From: Microvelia longipes
Taxonomy: Eukaryota > Arthropoda > Insecta > Hemiptera > Veliidae
DNA length: 64,000 nt
Assembly (NCBI GenBank): GCA_018340805.1
Contig: JACMZG010001863.1
Coordinates: 28,167,717-28,231,716, forward strand
Reading direction: 5' to 3'
Under the pieces are notes generated by a model. That model was not told the DNA's origin. It was given only the letters and a program-made list of their open reading frames with translations, and made no database searches. Positions 58,721 through 64,000 of this stretch are shown in pieces. Both the position numbers and the translations under genes were made by a program. Every line of letters begins with the position of its first letter. Within the stretch, counting starts at the first letter, position 1.

Positions 58721-59737
58721 TTATAATATATTAATATATATAATATATATGTGTGTGTGTGTGTAAAATTTAAAACCTACTTCTTGTGAATAGGGGCTCG
58801 TGATATTTCGTAAACCTGGGTCCAACTCCAGGCATTTGAGCCACTTCAGTATCAGTATTCAGTAGTAATTTTTTTTCAAAGAAAATATCAATATTTTAAT
58901 TGTGTTAACAGACTATCTTTTCAAGTTAGTTTATTACAGAATTCCATTCTGAGTGTAATAAAACTACAACCTTGTATTTTTTAATTGAAACCAATACTAC
59001 AGCTTTACTATCACAAATAGATAAGCTACAGTTACTTCAGGCATTTTTTATGAATATATTTTTAAACCCCATTGAATTAGACAATTCAATGTAAGTGTTC
59101 GTATTCAATTCTGTTTTTCACTCAAGAGGTCTTGTCATTATAAGAAGCATTTTAAAAGATAAGATTATTTCATAATTAGAACTTATATAAATGGTGACAC
59201 AAATATTTTGAGCCCATAACTCTTTTTATCTTTGTTGATTTGTAAATACCTACTCCACAATAAATTTTATCTTTTTAATGATAAATAATTTCTCAGATCC
59301 AAGATAAAGTTGTGTCATTGTTTTACTTTTTTCCAATATTTTATAATGGAAGGTCACATTTCTATTTTGTTTTTGCTGAGACAATACTAAATTATGTCTA
59401 ACTATTACTATTTTTTTATTCTATATGAATTGAATTTTTTATTTAACAATGATATAAACAATCTAAAGATTATTTGTTTTTAGGATAGATAGTAAACAGA
59501 AACTTGTCATTTCTACATGGTTGTTAATAATTCTTGTTCTTTCCAGGGCTCGACAGATACATATCTCTTATGGTCAATGCTCCATCTATTAGGGATGTCA
59601 TTGCATTTCCCAAGACTAGTGAAGGGAGAGACTTAATGAGTTTGTCTCCTAGTCCGATAACTCAAGAAGAACTCGATTTGTATAAAATTTCAGTTAATAA
59701 AGGTAAAAGTCAAGCAGTGAACACAGTTATGATCTGA
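29046..59737 (+). CDS. DARS2: Mitochondrial aspartyl-tRNA synthetase, eleven coding exons
   Basis: DARS2 charges mitochondrial tRNA-Asp in the matrix. Exons: 29046-29129, 32636-32809, 35947-36045, 37110-37277, 39408-39584, 40654-40839, 42414-42503, 44297-44521, 51448-51639, 52946-53129 and 59547-59737. They total 1770 nt, giving 589 aa, with every junction in frame. The N-terminus is basic/hydrophobic, like a mitochondrial presequence. Then come an OB-fold (LCGWLHYQ...[13 protein letters not shown]), the class II core ([43 protein letters not shown]), motif 2 ([17 protein letters not shown]), the bacterial-type insertion domain, [19 protein letters not shown] and motif 3 (GLDRYISLM). The human protein is about 645 aa. 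Some 30-36 residues of the OB-fold between exons 2 and 3 have no exon that I can find. Introns are full of transposons; the longest runs 53130-59546. Confidence 0.93.
29428..29613 (+). repeat. 30-bp minisatellite in DARS2 intron 1
   Basis: About six units of 30 bp with the core 'aaggatctttaatattgg' followed by 'gatgacatgtt'. The 'aaggatct' part resembles the terminus of the MITE family found at 50843, so the array may be an amplified terminus. Confidence 0.85.
29747..30079 (+). pseudogene. Ty3/gypsy integrase C-terminal fragment
   Basis: The frame reads [14 protein letters not shown], then [20 protein letters not shown], then [19 protein letters not shown] and ADQLR. This order is typical of the C-terminus of arthropod gypsy polyproteins: the 'LLLGRRLRTRLDLLKP' region, the GD.VWV GPY-like fold, and H.DQLR. 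Everything upstream (protease, RT, RNase H) is absent. A GGGGGAGGTAATATGG string after the stop looks like the polypurine tract/LTR junction. Sense orientation in DARS2 intron 1. Confidence 0.75.
30430..31720. other. DARS2 intron 1, no feature seen
   Basis: AT-rich intronic DNA without a recognisable repeat. Confidence 0.5.
31725..31885 (+). repeat. 5S-derived family copy 5, fragment
   Basis: Family blocks 'ccaattgagttgaaatttgg' and 'aaataagtttattaggtgt' are followed by a diverged 5S-like end, 'gacgggtgacctctgg'. Confidence 0.5.
32636..32809 (+). CDS. DARS2: DARS2 exon 2 (OB-fold start)
   Basis: 174 nt after ttttatttcag, donor AAG|GTAGGT. It encodes [36 protein letters not shown] and [10 protein letters not shown], the N-terminal anticodon-binding OB-fold. 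Confidence 0.95.
33880..34660 (+). repeat. 5S-derived family copy 6, near full length
   Basis: About 780 bp. The 5' end is 'cctcatttatacttatagga' followed by 'aaaagtattgtgtttgc', then a TG tract at 34012-34030, 'cattaacccccaataatgac', 'catctcattatcagtattag', the 5S-like block at 34411-34465 (gaagcagcattgagcgtgat, cagtgctatatgggtgacca), the 'gcgaagtgagcccaaag' block, and the tail ending near 'gataccccatacc'. It lies in DARS2 intron 2. Confidence 0.75.
34411..34465 (+). promoter_or_regulatory. 5S-rRNA-like internal Pol III promoter block
   Basis: The sequence aligns with the 3' half of 5S rRNA (…AAGCA.C.T.GAGCG.GGTCAGTACTTGGATGGGTGACCGC…), covering the A box, intermediate element and C box of the type 1 Pol III promoter. 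Equivalent blocks lie at 193-240, 41999-42056 and, on the minus strand, 62301-62360. The last is closest to 5S, with 'gtcagtgcttggatgggtg'. Confidence 0.65.
34672..34800 (-). repeat. Inverted tail of the 5S-derived family
   Basis: Minus-strand family tail ('gaggatgagcatggcaaacc' and 'gatgaggaaaagttctgagg') lies directly tail-to-tail with copy 6, forming a ~170-bp inverted repeat around a short loop at 34640-34672. Confidence 0.6.
34801..35424. other. Unclassified, less AT-rich intronic segment
   Basis: It is less AT-rich than its surroundings, with no recognisable protein. A 90-codon frame at 34736-35008 overlaps the inverted repeat tail and shows no known motif. Probably part of an unidentified repeat. 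Confidence 0.4.
35425..35625 (+). repeat. Tandem repeat, ~90-bp unit
   Basis: About 2.3 diverged copies share 'gatgaactagacacactgtg' and 'ctagccagagcaatggg' variants. Confidence 0.6.
35947..36045 (+). CDS. DARS2: DARS2 exon 3
   Basis: 99 nt after ttttacag. It encodes [18 protein letters not shown] and [15 protein letters not shown]. It matches the family from the KMPTGEIE position onward; the preceding ~30 residues are not encoded in the adjoining exons. Confidence 0.93.
36050..37105. other. DARS2 intron 3
   Basis: No gene or repeat boundary seen. Confidence 0.5.
37110..37277 (+). CDS. DARS2: DARS2 exon 4 (class II motif 1 region)
   Basis: 56 codons from [16 protein letters not shown] to [15 protein letters not shown], with donor GGT|GTAAAT. 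This is the start of the class II catalytic core. Confidence 0.96.
37544..37800. mobile_element. Penelope-like foldback remnant
   Basis: Inverted arms (37544-37625 and 37732-37800) share 'ctccactaaatgtaaaattt' and 'gctgagccagcttt' in opposite orientation. The left arm, on the minus strand, has a hammerhead-like layout with CTGATAA (one core base changed), a stem II and GAAAGC. The outer sequence 'ctctccactaa' is shared with the 3458-3680 foldback, so they are the same subfamily. Confidence 0.6.
37917..37970. repeat. (TA)n microsatellite
   Basis: TA repeats in DARS2 intron 4. Confidence 0.95.
37975..39400. other. DARS2 intron 4, no feature seen
   Basis: AT-rich intronic DNA. Confidence 0.5.
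39408..39584 (+). CDS. DARS2: DARS2 exon 5 (motif 2)
   Basis: 59 codons from [16 protein letters not shown] to [17 protein letters not shown]. It contains the aspartate-specific QSPQ segment and motif 2. The motif reads R-N-E where many mitochondrial/bacterial AspRS have R-D-E. Confidence 0.97.
39700..39945 (+). repeat. 5S-derived family fragment
   Basis: Diverged family blocks: 'gttcttgtgctacctgcc', and 'gtcaagtttcatcttgttac' followed by 'tagcattagtta'. No 5S-like block. Confidence 0.45.
39955..40052 (-). mobile_element. Truncated Penelope-like arm
   Basis: It matches the arms of the PLE at 47432-48090 ('cgaagaaaagagtctctcca', 'ttcaaagcgctttcaaccta') and includes the outer 'atgagcaccagtggagttgt'. 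It stops before the hammerhead CUGAUGA core. Confidence 0.7.
40654..40839 (+). CDS. DARS2: DARS2 exon 6
   Basis: 62 codons from [20 protein letters not shown] to [14 protein letters not shown], with acceptor ttttttag and donor AAG|GTAATA. It leads into the insertion domain. Confidence 0.95.
41120..42275 (+). repeat. 5S-derived family copy 7 with internal insertion
   Basis: The 5' end is 'ttcctcatttatactgtagg' and the 3' tail is 'gtaccctgtacccggtttt'. The 5S-like block lies at 41999-42056. The middle (about 41360-41860) holds an inserted segment similar to the MITE at 49599-50387 ('ataaaccaagtaggaaac', 'ggcgcagccatctta'). It is in DARS2 intron 6. Confidence 0.7.
42414..42503 (+). CDS. DARS2: DARS2 exon 7
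   Basis: 30 codons, [11 protein letters not shown] to RILHIPKAS, donor TCC|GTAAGT. It corresponds to the start of the bacterial-type insertion domain (the 'CIPEGAK' region in vertebrates) and is weakly conserved. The placement rests on frame, splice sites and HIPK. Confidence 0.8.
42718..42783. repeat. (TA)n microsatellite
   Basis: TA repeats in DARS2 intron 7. Confidence 0.95.
43200..43570 (+). pseudogene. Decayed LINE reverse transcriptase C-terminus
   Basis: The plus-strand frame gives [20 protein letters not shown] and [11 protein letters not shown], the thumb-region signature of Jockey/R1/CR1-type LINEs. In a shifted frame, [18 protein letters not shown] and VDCPHIL follow. Many stops; 5' truncated. 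Confidence 0.65.
44297..44521 (+). CDS. DARS2: DARS2 exon 8 (insertion domain)
   Basis: 75 codons from [14 protein letters not shown] to [17 protein letters not shown]. It ends just before [11 protein letters not shown] of exon 9. The final GDLLFMAVG segment matches the end of the bacterial-type insertion domain. Confidence 0.9.
44865..45779 (+). pseudogene. LINE apurinic endonuclease domain
   Basis: 304-codon frame of an exonuclease-endonuclease-phosphatase domain. Motifs are [50 protein letters not shown] and CLDHIMIK, ending [11 protein letters not shown]. This is the endonuclease of CR1/Daphne-like non-LTR retrotransposons. A frameshift at about 45760 joins it to the downstream RT region. 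Sense orientation in DARS2 intron 8. Confidence 0.88.
45770..47432 (+). pseudogene. LINE reverse transcriptase, broken
   Basis: The frame continues with [18 protein letters not shown] and [15 protein letters not shown], then after a 1-nt frame change at about 46430 [18 protein letters not shown]. Next are [47 protein letters not shown] and the catalytic FADDSVL. Thumb motifs [12 protein letters not shown] and [14 protein letters not shown] follow. One internal TAG (46773-46775) sits where WF.SYL is expected. The frame is cut at 47432 by a PLE insertion. Confidence 0.9.
47471..47530 (-). ncRNA. Hammerhead ribozyme motif in the PLE
   Basis: Minus strand: CTGATGA at 47514-47508, an unpaired T, stem II GGCCT/AGGTT with loop CATGT, then GAAA at 47491-47488. 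It is followed by the self-complementary AGCGCT with T at the cleavage position. Stem I pairs CA with TG and TTATT with AATAA. The palindromic stem III fits dimeric hammerheads described for Penelope-like elements. Confidence 0.7.
47695..48010 (-). pseudogene. PLE GIY-YIG endonuclease C-terminus
   Basis: The minus-strand frame reads [40 protein letters not shown] and [20 protein letters not shown], ending in a basic tail [11 protein letters not shown]. The R..EH, spaced His and 'LE.LEI' pattern is that of the Penelope endonuclease. The catalytic GIY-YIG start is truncated. Confidence 0.7.
48090..48511 (+). pseudogene. LINE ORF2 C-terminus after the PLE
   Basis: Resumes as [20 protein letters not shown], then [32 protein letters not shown] and [14 protein letters not shown], and stops at 48511. 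This is the usual CR1/Daphne-type C-terminal domain. Confidence 0.85.
48851..48901. repeat. Perfect 23-bp hairpin
   Basis: The arm 'tgctattcatttatatgcc' plus ATTT and its exact complement flank a 5-nt loop (TAAAT). No flanking transposon ends identified. Confidence 0.9.
48957..49018. repeat. (CT)n microsatellite
   Basis: Interrupted CT repeats. Confidence 0.9.
49599..50387. mobile_element. ~790-bp MITE with TCTGTACT target duplication
   Basis: The left end is 'aaagtgatataaaaaccaag' then 'tagggaaa'. The right end complement is 'ttaaagtaacatataaacca' then 'agttgggaaa'. TCTGTACT occurs at 49591-49598 and 50388-50395. No coding frame. A related fragment lies at about 41500-41700. An 8-bp duplication suggests hAT-like or P-like mobilisation. 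Confidence 0.65.
50843..51367. mobile_element. 525-bp MITE with ATATGGAC target duplication
   Basis: TIRs of at least 28 nt start CAAGGATCTTGAATAAAGGG. ATATGGAC flanks both ends (50835-50842 and 51368-51375), a perfect 8-bp duplication. A diverged inverted copy lies in DARS2 intron 1 (about 29400-30420). The 94-codon minus frame across its left half is an artefact. Confidence 0.88.
51448..51639 (+). CDS. DARS2: DARS2 exon 9
   Basis: 64 codons from [14 protein letters not shown] through [18 protein letters not shown] and [13 protein letters not shown] to ESQPLK. It returns to the class II core after the insertion domain. Confidence 0.97.
51672..51805. repeat. (TA)n and (TG)n compound microsatellite
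   Basis: TA repeats followed by TG and TATG repeats just inside DARS2 intron 9. Confidence 0.95.
51810..52730. other. DARS2 intron 9, no gene seen
   Basis: AT-rich intron without recognisable elements. Confidence 0.5.
52735..52880 (+). repeat. 5S-derived family fragment
   Basis: Matches the 5' third of the family: 'tttaggtctagttgtgctac' and 'ggaaataatgactcagcaat'. Confidence 0.5.
52946..53129 (+). CDS. DARS2: DARS2 exon 10
   Basis: It encodes [32 protein letters not shown] and [16 protein letters not shown], splitting the Gly codon before LDR (phase 1). It contains the NG.E.GGGS-type active-site strand. Confidence 0.97.
53135..53825. other. DARS2 intron 10, first part
   Basis: No gene. 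The short open frames are not recognisable. Confidence 0.5.
53828..54975 (-). mobile_element. 5'-truncated LINE, antisense to DARS2
   Basis: A 27-nt T run at about 53828-53853 is the poly(A) tail on the minus strand. Upstream the frame (54960-54465) encodes [40 protein letters not shown] and [20 protein letters not shown], the RT thumb region of a CR1/Daphne-like LINE. The element lacks the catalytic RT core. Confidence 0.8.
55289..58076 (-). mobile_element. Decayed DDE transposon with terminal inverted repeats
   Basis: Left inverted repeat at 55501-55640 ('caatacttaatccactaatt' onward) matches 57935-58072 inverted. A second matched block lies at 55880-55960 and 57840-57925 (the 'acaagccatttg' / 'caataatggcttgtttg' region with C/G runs). 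The left end extends outward to about 55289 ('tagggtgaaaaaaatg') in a TA-rich target. The right outer end is missing, apparently lost at the junction with the LINE at 58092. It carries a minus-strand transposase pseudogene. Confidence 0.7.
56130..57462 (-). pseudogene. DDE/RNase H-like transposase with DTTASNT and CRHH motifs
   Basis: One minus-strand frame runs from [13 protein letters not shown] (57462) to 56332 with four in-frame stops (57208, 56806, about 56653 and 56620), then a frame change into 56348-56130. Motifs in order are [78 protein letters not shown] and [14 protein letters not shown]. Candidate catalytic acids are the D of WDGK, the D of CFDTT and a Glu in DYREL. A C-x2-H motif and a later RW resemble hAT transposases, but I cannot assign the superfamily. 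One stop replaces a likely Trp (EWGLLD). Confidence 0.75.
58092..58120. repeat. 13-bp hairpin at the LINE 5' junction
   Basis: CTCGCATGGGGAG, loop CTT, CTCCCCATGCGAG. The right arm is LINE coding sequence and the left arm its inverted duplicate at the truncation point. Confidence 0.9.
58105..58640 (+). mobile_element. 5'-truncated LINE
   Basis: The frame gives [20 protein letters not shown], then after a frame change [40 protein letters not shown] and a stop. A ~60-nt 3' UTR with AATAAA and an A-rich tail (58609-58640) follow. C-terminal part of a CR1/Daphne-like ORF2. Confidence 0.75.
58640..58765. repeat. (TA)n/(TG)n microsatellite
   Basis: Compound dinucleotide repeat following the LINE tail. 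Confidence 0.95.
58770..59540. other. End of DARS2 intron 10
   Basis: No feature seen. Confidence 0.5.
59547..59737 (+). CDS. DARS2: DARS2 exon 11 (motif 3 and C-terminus)
   Basis: It encodes [38 protein letters not shown] and a short C-terminal tail, ending TGA at 59735-59737. Acceptor tctttccag. GLDR is class II motif 3, with the ATP-binding Arg. Confidence 0.98.
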
Positions 59738-59793
59738 TTTTGATAAGTTATGTATATTAATTAGCTTTTATTTTTTTTATGTTAATCGTTTGT

Positions 59794-59799
59794 AATAAA
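59794..59799 (+). terminator. DARS2 poly(A) signal
   Basis: AATAAA 57 nt after the stop codon. Confidence 0.6.
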
Positions 59800-59819
59800 A
59801 AATCATTATGTATTATATT

Positions 59820-62150
59820 TTTATTAGGGTTGTTCCAATGCTGTTTCTTTAATTTATCCTTTCAACATACCAAAATTTTCTCATTCTCAAACATACCAAA
59901 AATGCAATTTTTGTCTAAAAATAAATATTATATTGATTGAAAATATGAGACATACCACTTAATATGATTATTAGGTCCTCCTGAGTAATATATTATTTGT
60001 AAAAACACCTAGAAAAGGAATGCACCAAAGAGCTCTGATACTGATGGCCAAAATAGGTCTAAAAGTTATTGTTTTGGCAGAACTTTAATATGTTTAACCA
60101 AGATTATAATTTTTACTTCAAGGATGAATAATGATGTGTATGATACATTACGAGTTTTGGAATTCAACACAGTACTTGTAATTAAATCAACCACTAGGCT
60201 GGTTGTGGATTAATGCTAGATGGAAAATATTTTAAATGTAACTATAAGATGCAATGTTCACCTCAGAAAATTCCATGATTAATCTTAAACGGATAACAGA
60301 TAGTAAATGTACACTACAATTTAATAAAAATTTTTCAACAAATTTCTTGTCAATTTCATTTTGCAGTTGGATTTGTAATACTTGTAAAAATAAAAGTAAC
60401 CAATTTTATTTTATAATATAGGTATATTTGTACCAATCAATACAAACATTGTAAGAAACATAGATAAAAAAATTAAAAAGAAACGAAAAGATAAGTTTTG
60501 AACAAATGTATTTATCAGAAAAACACAAAGAAACAAATAATACAAGGGAAGTGAAATATAAATTAGTGGCAGTGAGATGAAATGCTTCATGTCCTCAGAT
60601 AGGAGAGGTAAAATATCTTTTATTGATATTAGCCATATTAAGTCATTTTAATTAATATGTCAATCTATCATTAATATTGAAGGAAACTAACATGAAAAAA
60701 AAGTTTGATTAAGCTATTGGATGAGGCTGTAATAACAAACCTCAGGATTCACAGAACTGTTATGATACCCTCACAAAAACTTGATCAATGAATCTGTAAA
60801 ACAGATGAAAAATAGCAATTGAGGATCCACAATGTCAGATAAAACGAAAAGAAGTTGGCAAAGATATATAATAAGTTGTAAGGTTTAAATTTCCTCTAAC
60901 AGCCTAGTAGTCAAACCATGATCATGCCTAGGGTCTTAACTGTAATATAGAGCTCATTATTATCACTCCATGTTAGTGATAAACATTATTACCACTTAAA
61001 AGGGACACAACATTTGCAACATTAAAATAGCTATAAAATATAATAACAGGAAACATTTCATTAAACAATTTTTGAAATTTTTTATCACATTAAATTACAA
61101 TACTGACATGAATTTTCACTTACCTACATTAAATGAGAAAAATATGAGGGTTATAATATTTTATAATTGTTTAAATTTTCATTACATGTTTTTAAATTAA
61201 AATTCAATTCCAGGCTAATTCATTTTAACTCTTTTAATGATAAAACTATCTTAAAAGGTATAAAAAGGCAAACATCTTGTTCTAAATCGTCAGCAATATA
61301 ATGTACATATATCTTACAATAATTGCTAAATGACCAAGTCACCAGTATAAGTTTTAATTAACTTTCTAAATCACGGGGCAAACAAATACACATTTTTACT
61401 TTTAGTTATAATACAAAGTTCAAATAATCCTAAATTATTTGCACATTAAGTTATTCAGTTGATTTATGAAAATTAAATTTGACACTTAAAACTTAAAAAA
61501 TATTTTTAACCCTCACTTCATGTAGTTTTACTAATTAACTCAAAGACAAAGATTTTTTATTTAAAAAATCATAATAATAAATAAAAACAAACAAACAAAA
61601 AAGACTATACAGATAACTACTTAATCTCAAAAACCTAATATGTACAAGTAAGTGCTAGGGAACACTTTTCTCTAACATATGTGTTGCTTTTCATTTTAAA
61701 CAATGAAAACTAATATGACCAATTCTTCATCAAGCCACTTTAATAAGCTATGAATTAAACAAAGTTGTTAATTGTTAATTTGATTTAATTTCAAATTAAA
61801 CTTATTACTCAAAATTAAAAGATGAAGTTTAAACAAAAAATAAATGTAACCTTATGTTCAAATCATAATGATTTTTATGACAACATACACAATATGAATA
61901 AATTAATTTGTTGCATTAAAAAGTATTGGCAGTCAAATGAAACTTATTGTTTGAAAGTTCTTACAATTTGGAAGGTACTGATTCAGTCTAAGTGAATTCA
62001 GTTCAATACCTTAAAAACATTTTAATACTTAAGCTACCACCATAAAAACATTGAATTTAAAAATTACAAGTCATCATAAGAATAAATCTCAATCACTAAA
62101 TCTGTAGAAACATTCTTGAACGCCGTCTTTAATATAAATATATGAAAACA
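59820..62150. other. Intergenic AT-rich DNA
   Basis: No gene, RNA or repeat boundary recognised. Confidence 0.5.
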
Positions 62151-62154
62151 TAAA

Positions 62155-62900
62155 AAAATGGGTACGGGGTACCTTGGAACTTTTCCTAATTATATCGGAT
62201 TTGCTACGTCATCCTCACTACTTTGGACTCGCTTTGCTCGTTTTAAGAATATAAAAACCATCAAATTTATATTATAACATGTTGTGGTAAATGCAATACT
62301 TTTATTTCGCATGAACACCCATCCAAGCACTGACATCGCTCATTGCAGCCTAACTTTCATGACAAACAAAAACCATTAATACACTAGCCCTATTAAAACA
62401 AAACTTTGTTCACTTATTTATTACATAAAGGGTTATACTTGAACTCAGTATCAACTTAATTGGAATATTTTTTTTTTTAAATGTAAATAAGTCATTTGAT
62501 AAGAACTCATGCTTATAAGATGAAACTTAGCAAATTTGTTGGTCTTATACATGTCTACACGCGTGCTACATTACAAATTGATCAAAACATTTTTCAACGT
62601 TTTATGAATTTTTGAAATTTTCTATGAATCATTATTTCCAGTTAATGATGTCAAAAAATTATTTTCCAGACAGCACAACTAGACTTAAGTATTGTTTTTT
62701 GACCAAGTTTAAACTCTCTAATAAGTATAAATAGGCTGGAAGCTACAATGATAACAGACACACACACTCACACAACTTAGTAAAAATCACTCAGGAGGAC
62801 TTAAACTAATAAATTATTGCACCTGAAATCAATAAATCAGGTGACATACCGTATTTTTTTTGGAAACACAATACTTTTCAGAATGAATGAGGAAAAGTAA
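62155..62900 (-). repeat. 5S-derived family copy 8, near full length
   Basis: Minus orientation. The tail 'gaggtacc'-like sequence is at 62160-62180, the 'gagcaaagcgagtccaaagt' block near 62220-62240, and the best 5S match at 62301-62360 ('gtcagtgcttggatgggtg'). The 5' end 'gaaaagtattgtgtttcc' is near 62860-62880. About 745 bp. Confidence 0.75.
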
Positions 62901-62904
62901 CAAT

Positions 62905-64000
62905 ATAAAAAATACATTAAATTTTTCATCAGTACAAAACAAATAACTCACAAACTCATGACAATCTTGCAATTGTATTTTAGCCATTGAGAATATCCTA
63001 TAACATTATTTTGTGCAGATTACAGAACATCAAATAAAACACTTATTACATATTCGGAAATAGTACATAATATGAAAACATAGATAACATTTAACATCTG
63101 TAAATATACCATGGACACATTATTACAATAAATGAATGCCAGAGAAGTAGGAGAATATTAGTAATAAAAATTAAGTAAAATATATAATTAGTCATTAAAG
63201 TAAAATAAATTGGTTTTTAGAACAGACTATAATGTTATGCAACATATCTATTTTCTTTTCATACTATTTGATGTTGCCTTACATAAAAGTATTTTCTTTT
63301 GTTAAACTATATTTTTGTAGGATGTAACCAATCAAAAGCAATGAAATATTATTTATTTACTTCTTTTTCACTATTAACAGGATTTAATCTCTGTCCAATA
63401 TATCTGGTCTCTTAATACACTATAAGCATAATTAAAAGTTTCAACTTATTAAGTGAAAATGGAAAAATATAAGCTACTTTTGTACATTAATTTAAACACT
63501 ATTTTTTGGCCAAATGAGCCAAAAGTACCATATTCACAACTTATTTCATTATTAATTAAATGAGTTGTACCAGGGAGGATCCCAAGATACACTGGACAGG
63601 TATGACAATATTAGAATATAAGCTAGTTATAAAATATCATTATTTATTTCTCAAATATTTATATTATTAAATCAAATCCCAACTAGGTCACCTCCATAGA
63701 CTTAACCTCCACTAGTTTAAAACTTAGTAGAGATGTATTAAAATGGAATTGAATGTCGGCTTGTATAATCTTATTTCCATAAAACCAATTGTTTAAAAAA
63801 GCCAGATAAAACTTATATTATTGTTTTGGCCAATGATATTAAGATTTTTTAATATCAAAAACAAAGAAAATGGAAATTACATATTTTAAAGTAAATAAAA
63901 ATCAAATAGTTTTCCTTGAGCGGTAGTCATTTTTCCTACCACACGTGGTGATTCAATAAGCAATAATACATCTGTAAACATTTAAAATAAAAATGAAAAA
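62905..64000. other. AT-rich DNA to window end
   Basis: No feature recognised. Confidence 0.5.

Overview
The window is AT-rich, intron-containing eukaryotic DNA dense in transposable elements. I infer an arthropod, probably an insect. The grounds are the gene content, the mix of CR1-like LINEs, Penelope-like elements (PLEs), hAT-like elements and 5S-rRNA-derived repeats, and the typical animal splice sites. The species and order cannot be named from the sequence.

Three host genes are visible. (1) Glyoxalase I (GLO1) is on the minus strand, with coding exons from 18829 down to 10642. (2) A single-exon mitochondrial 12S rRNA dimethyladenosine transferase / transcription factor B1 (TFB1M), minus strand 17580-18629, sits inside the first GLO1 intron. 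(3) Mitochondrial aspartyl-tRNA synthetase (DARS2) is on the plus strand, with eleven recognisable coding exons from 29046 to 59737. GLO1/TFB1M and DARS2 are head to head. Two of the three act in mitochondrial gene expression and the third in methylglyoxal detoxification.

Region by region: 1-10.6 kb is non-coding, with dispersed repeats, a PLE foldback remnant, microsatellites and a 1.06-kb hAT-like element. 10.6-18.8 kb is the GLO1/TFB1M locus, whose introns hold a PLE foldback carrying two well-formed hammerhead ribozyme motifs. 18.99-28.62 kb is a giant foldback transposon of 9.63 kb. Its inverted repeats are about 3.7-3.9 kb each and contain satellite arrays (~193-bp and ~160-bp units). 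Its 2-kb core holds decayed Ulp1-protease/PHD-finger and SGNH-hydrolase coding fragments. It is inserted in the ~570 bp that separate the GLO1 and DARS2 start codons, presumably a bidirectional promoter. 29.0-59.7 kb is DARS2, whose introns are filled with a gypsy fragment, MITEs with target-site duplications, 5S-derived repeats, a LINE split by a PLE insertion, further 5'-truncated LINEs, and a decayed DDE transposon. 59.8-64 kb is AT-rich with one more 5S-derived repeat.

The best candidates for something unusual are: the giant satellite-bearing foldback element in the divergent promoter; the repeated PLE inverted-arm units with hammerhead ribozymes; the repeat family carrying a 5S rRNA internal promoter; the nesting of TFB1M in GLO1 intron 1; a 2-nt frameshift in GLO1; and a DARS2 segment with no recognisable exon. 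No CRISPR array, rRNA gene or intact tRNA gene was seen.
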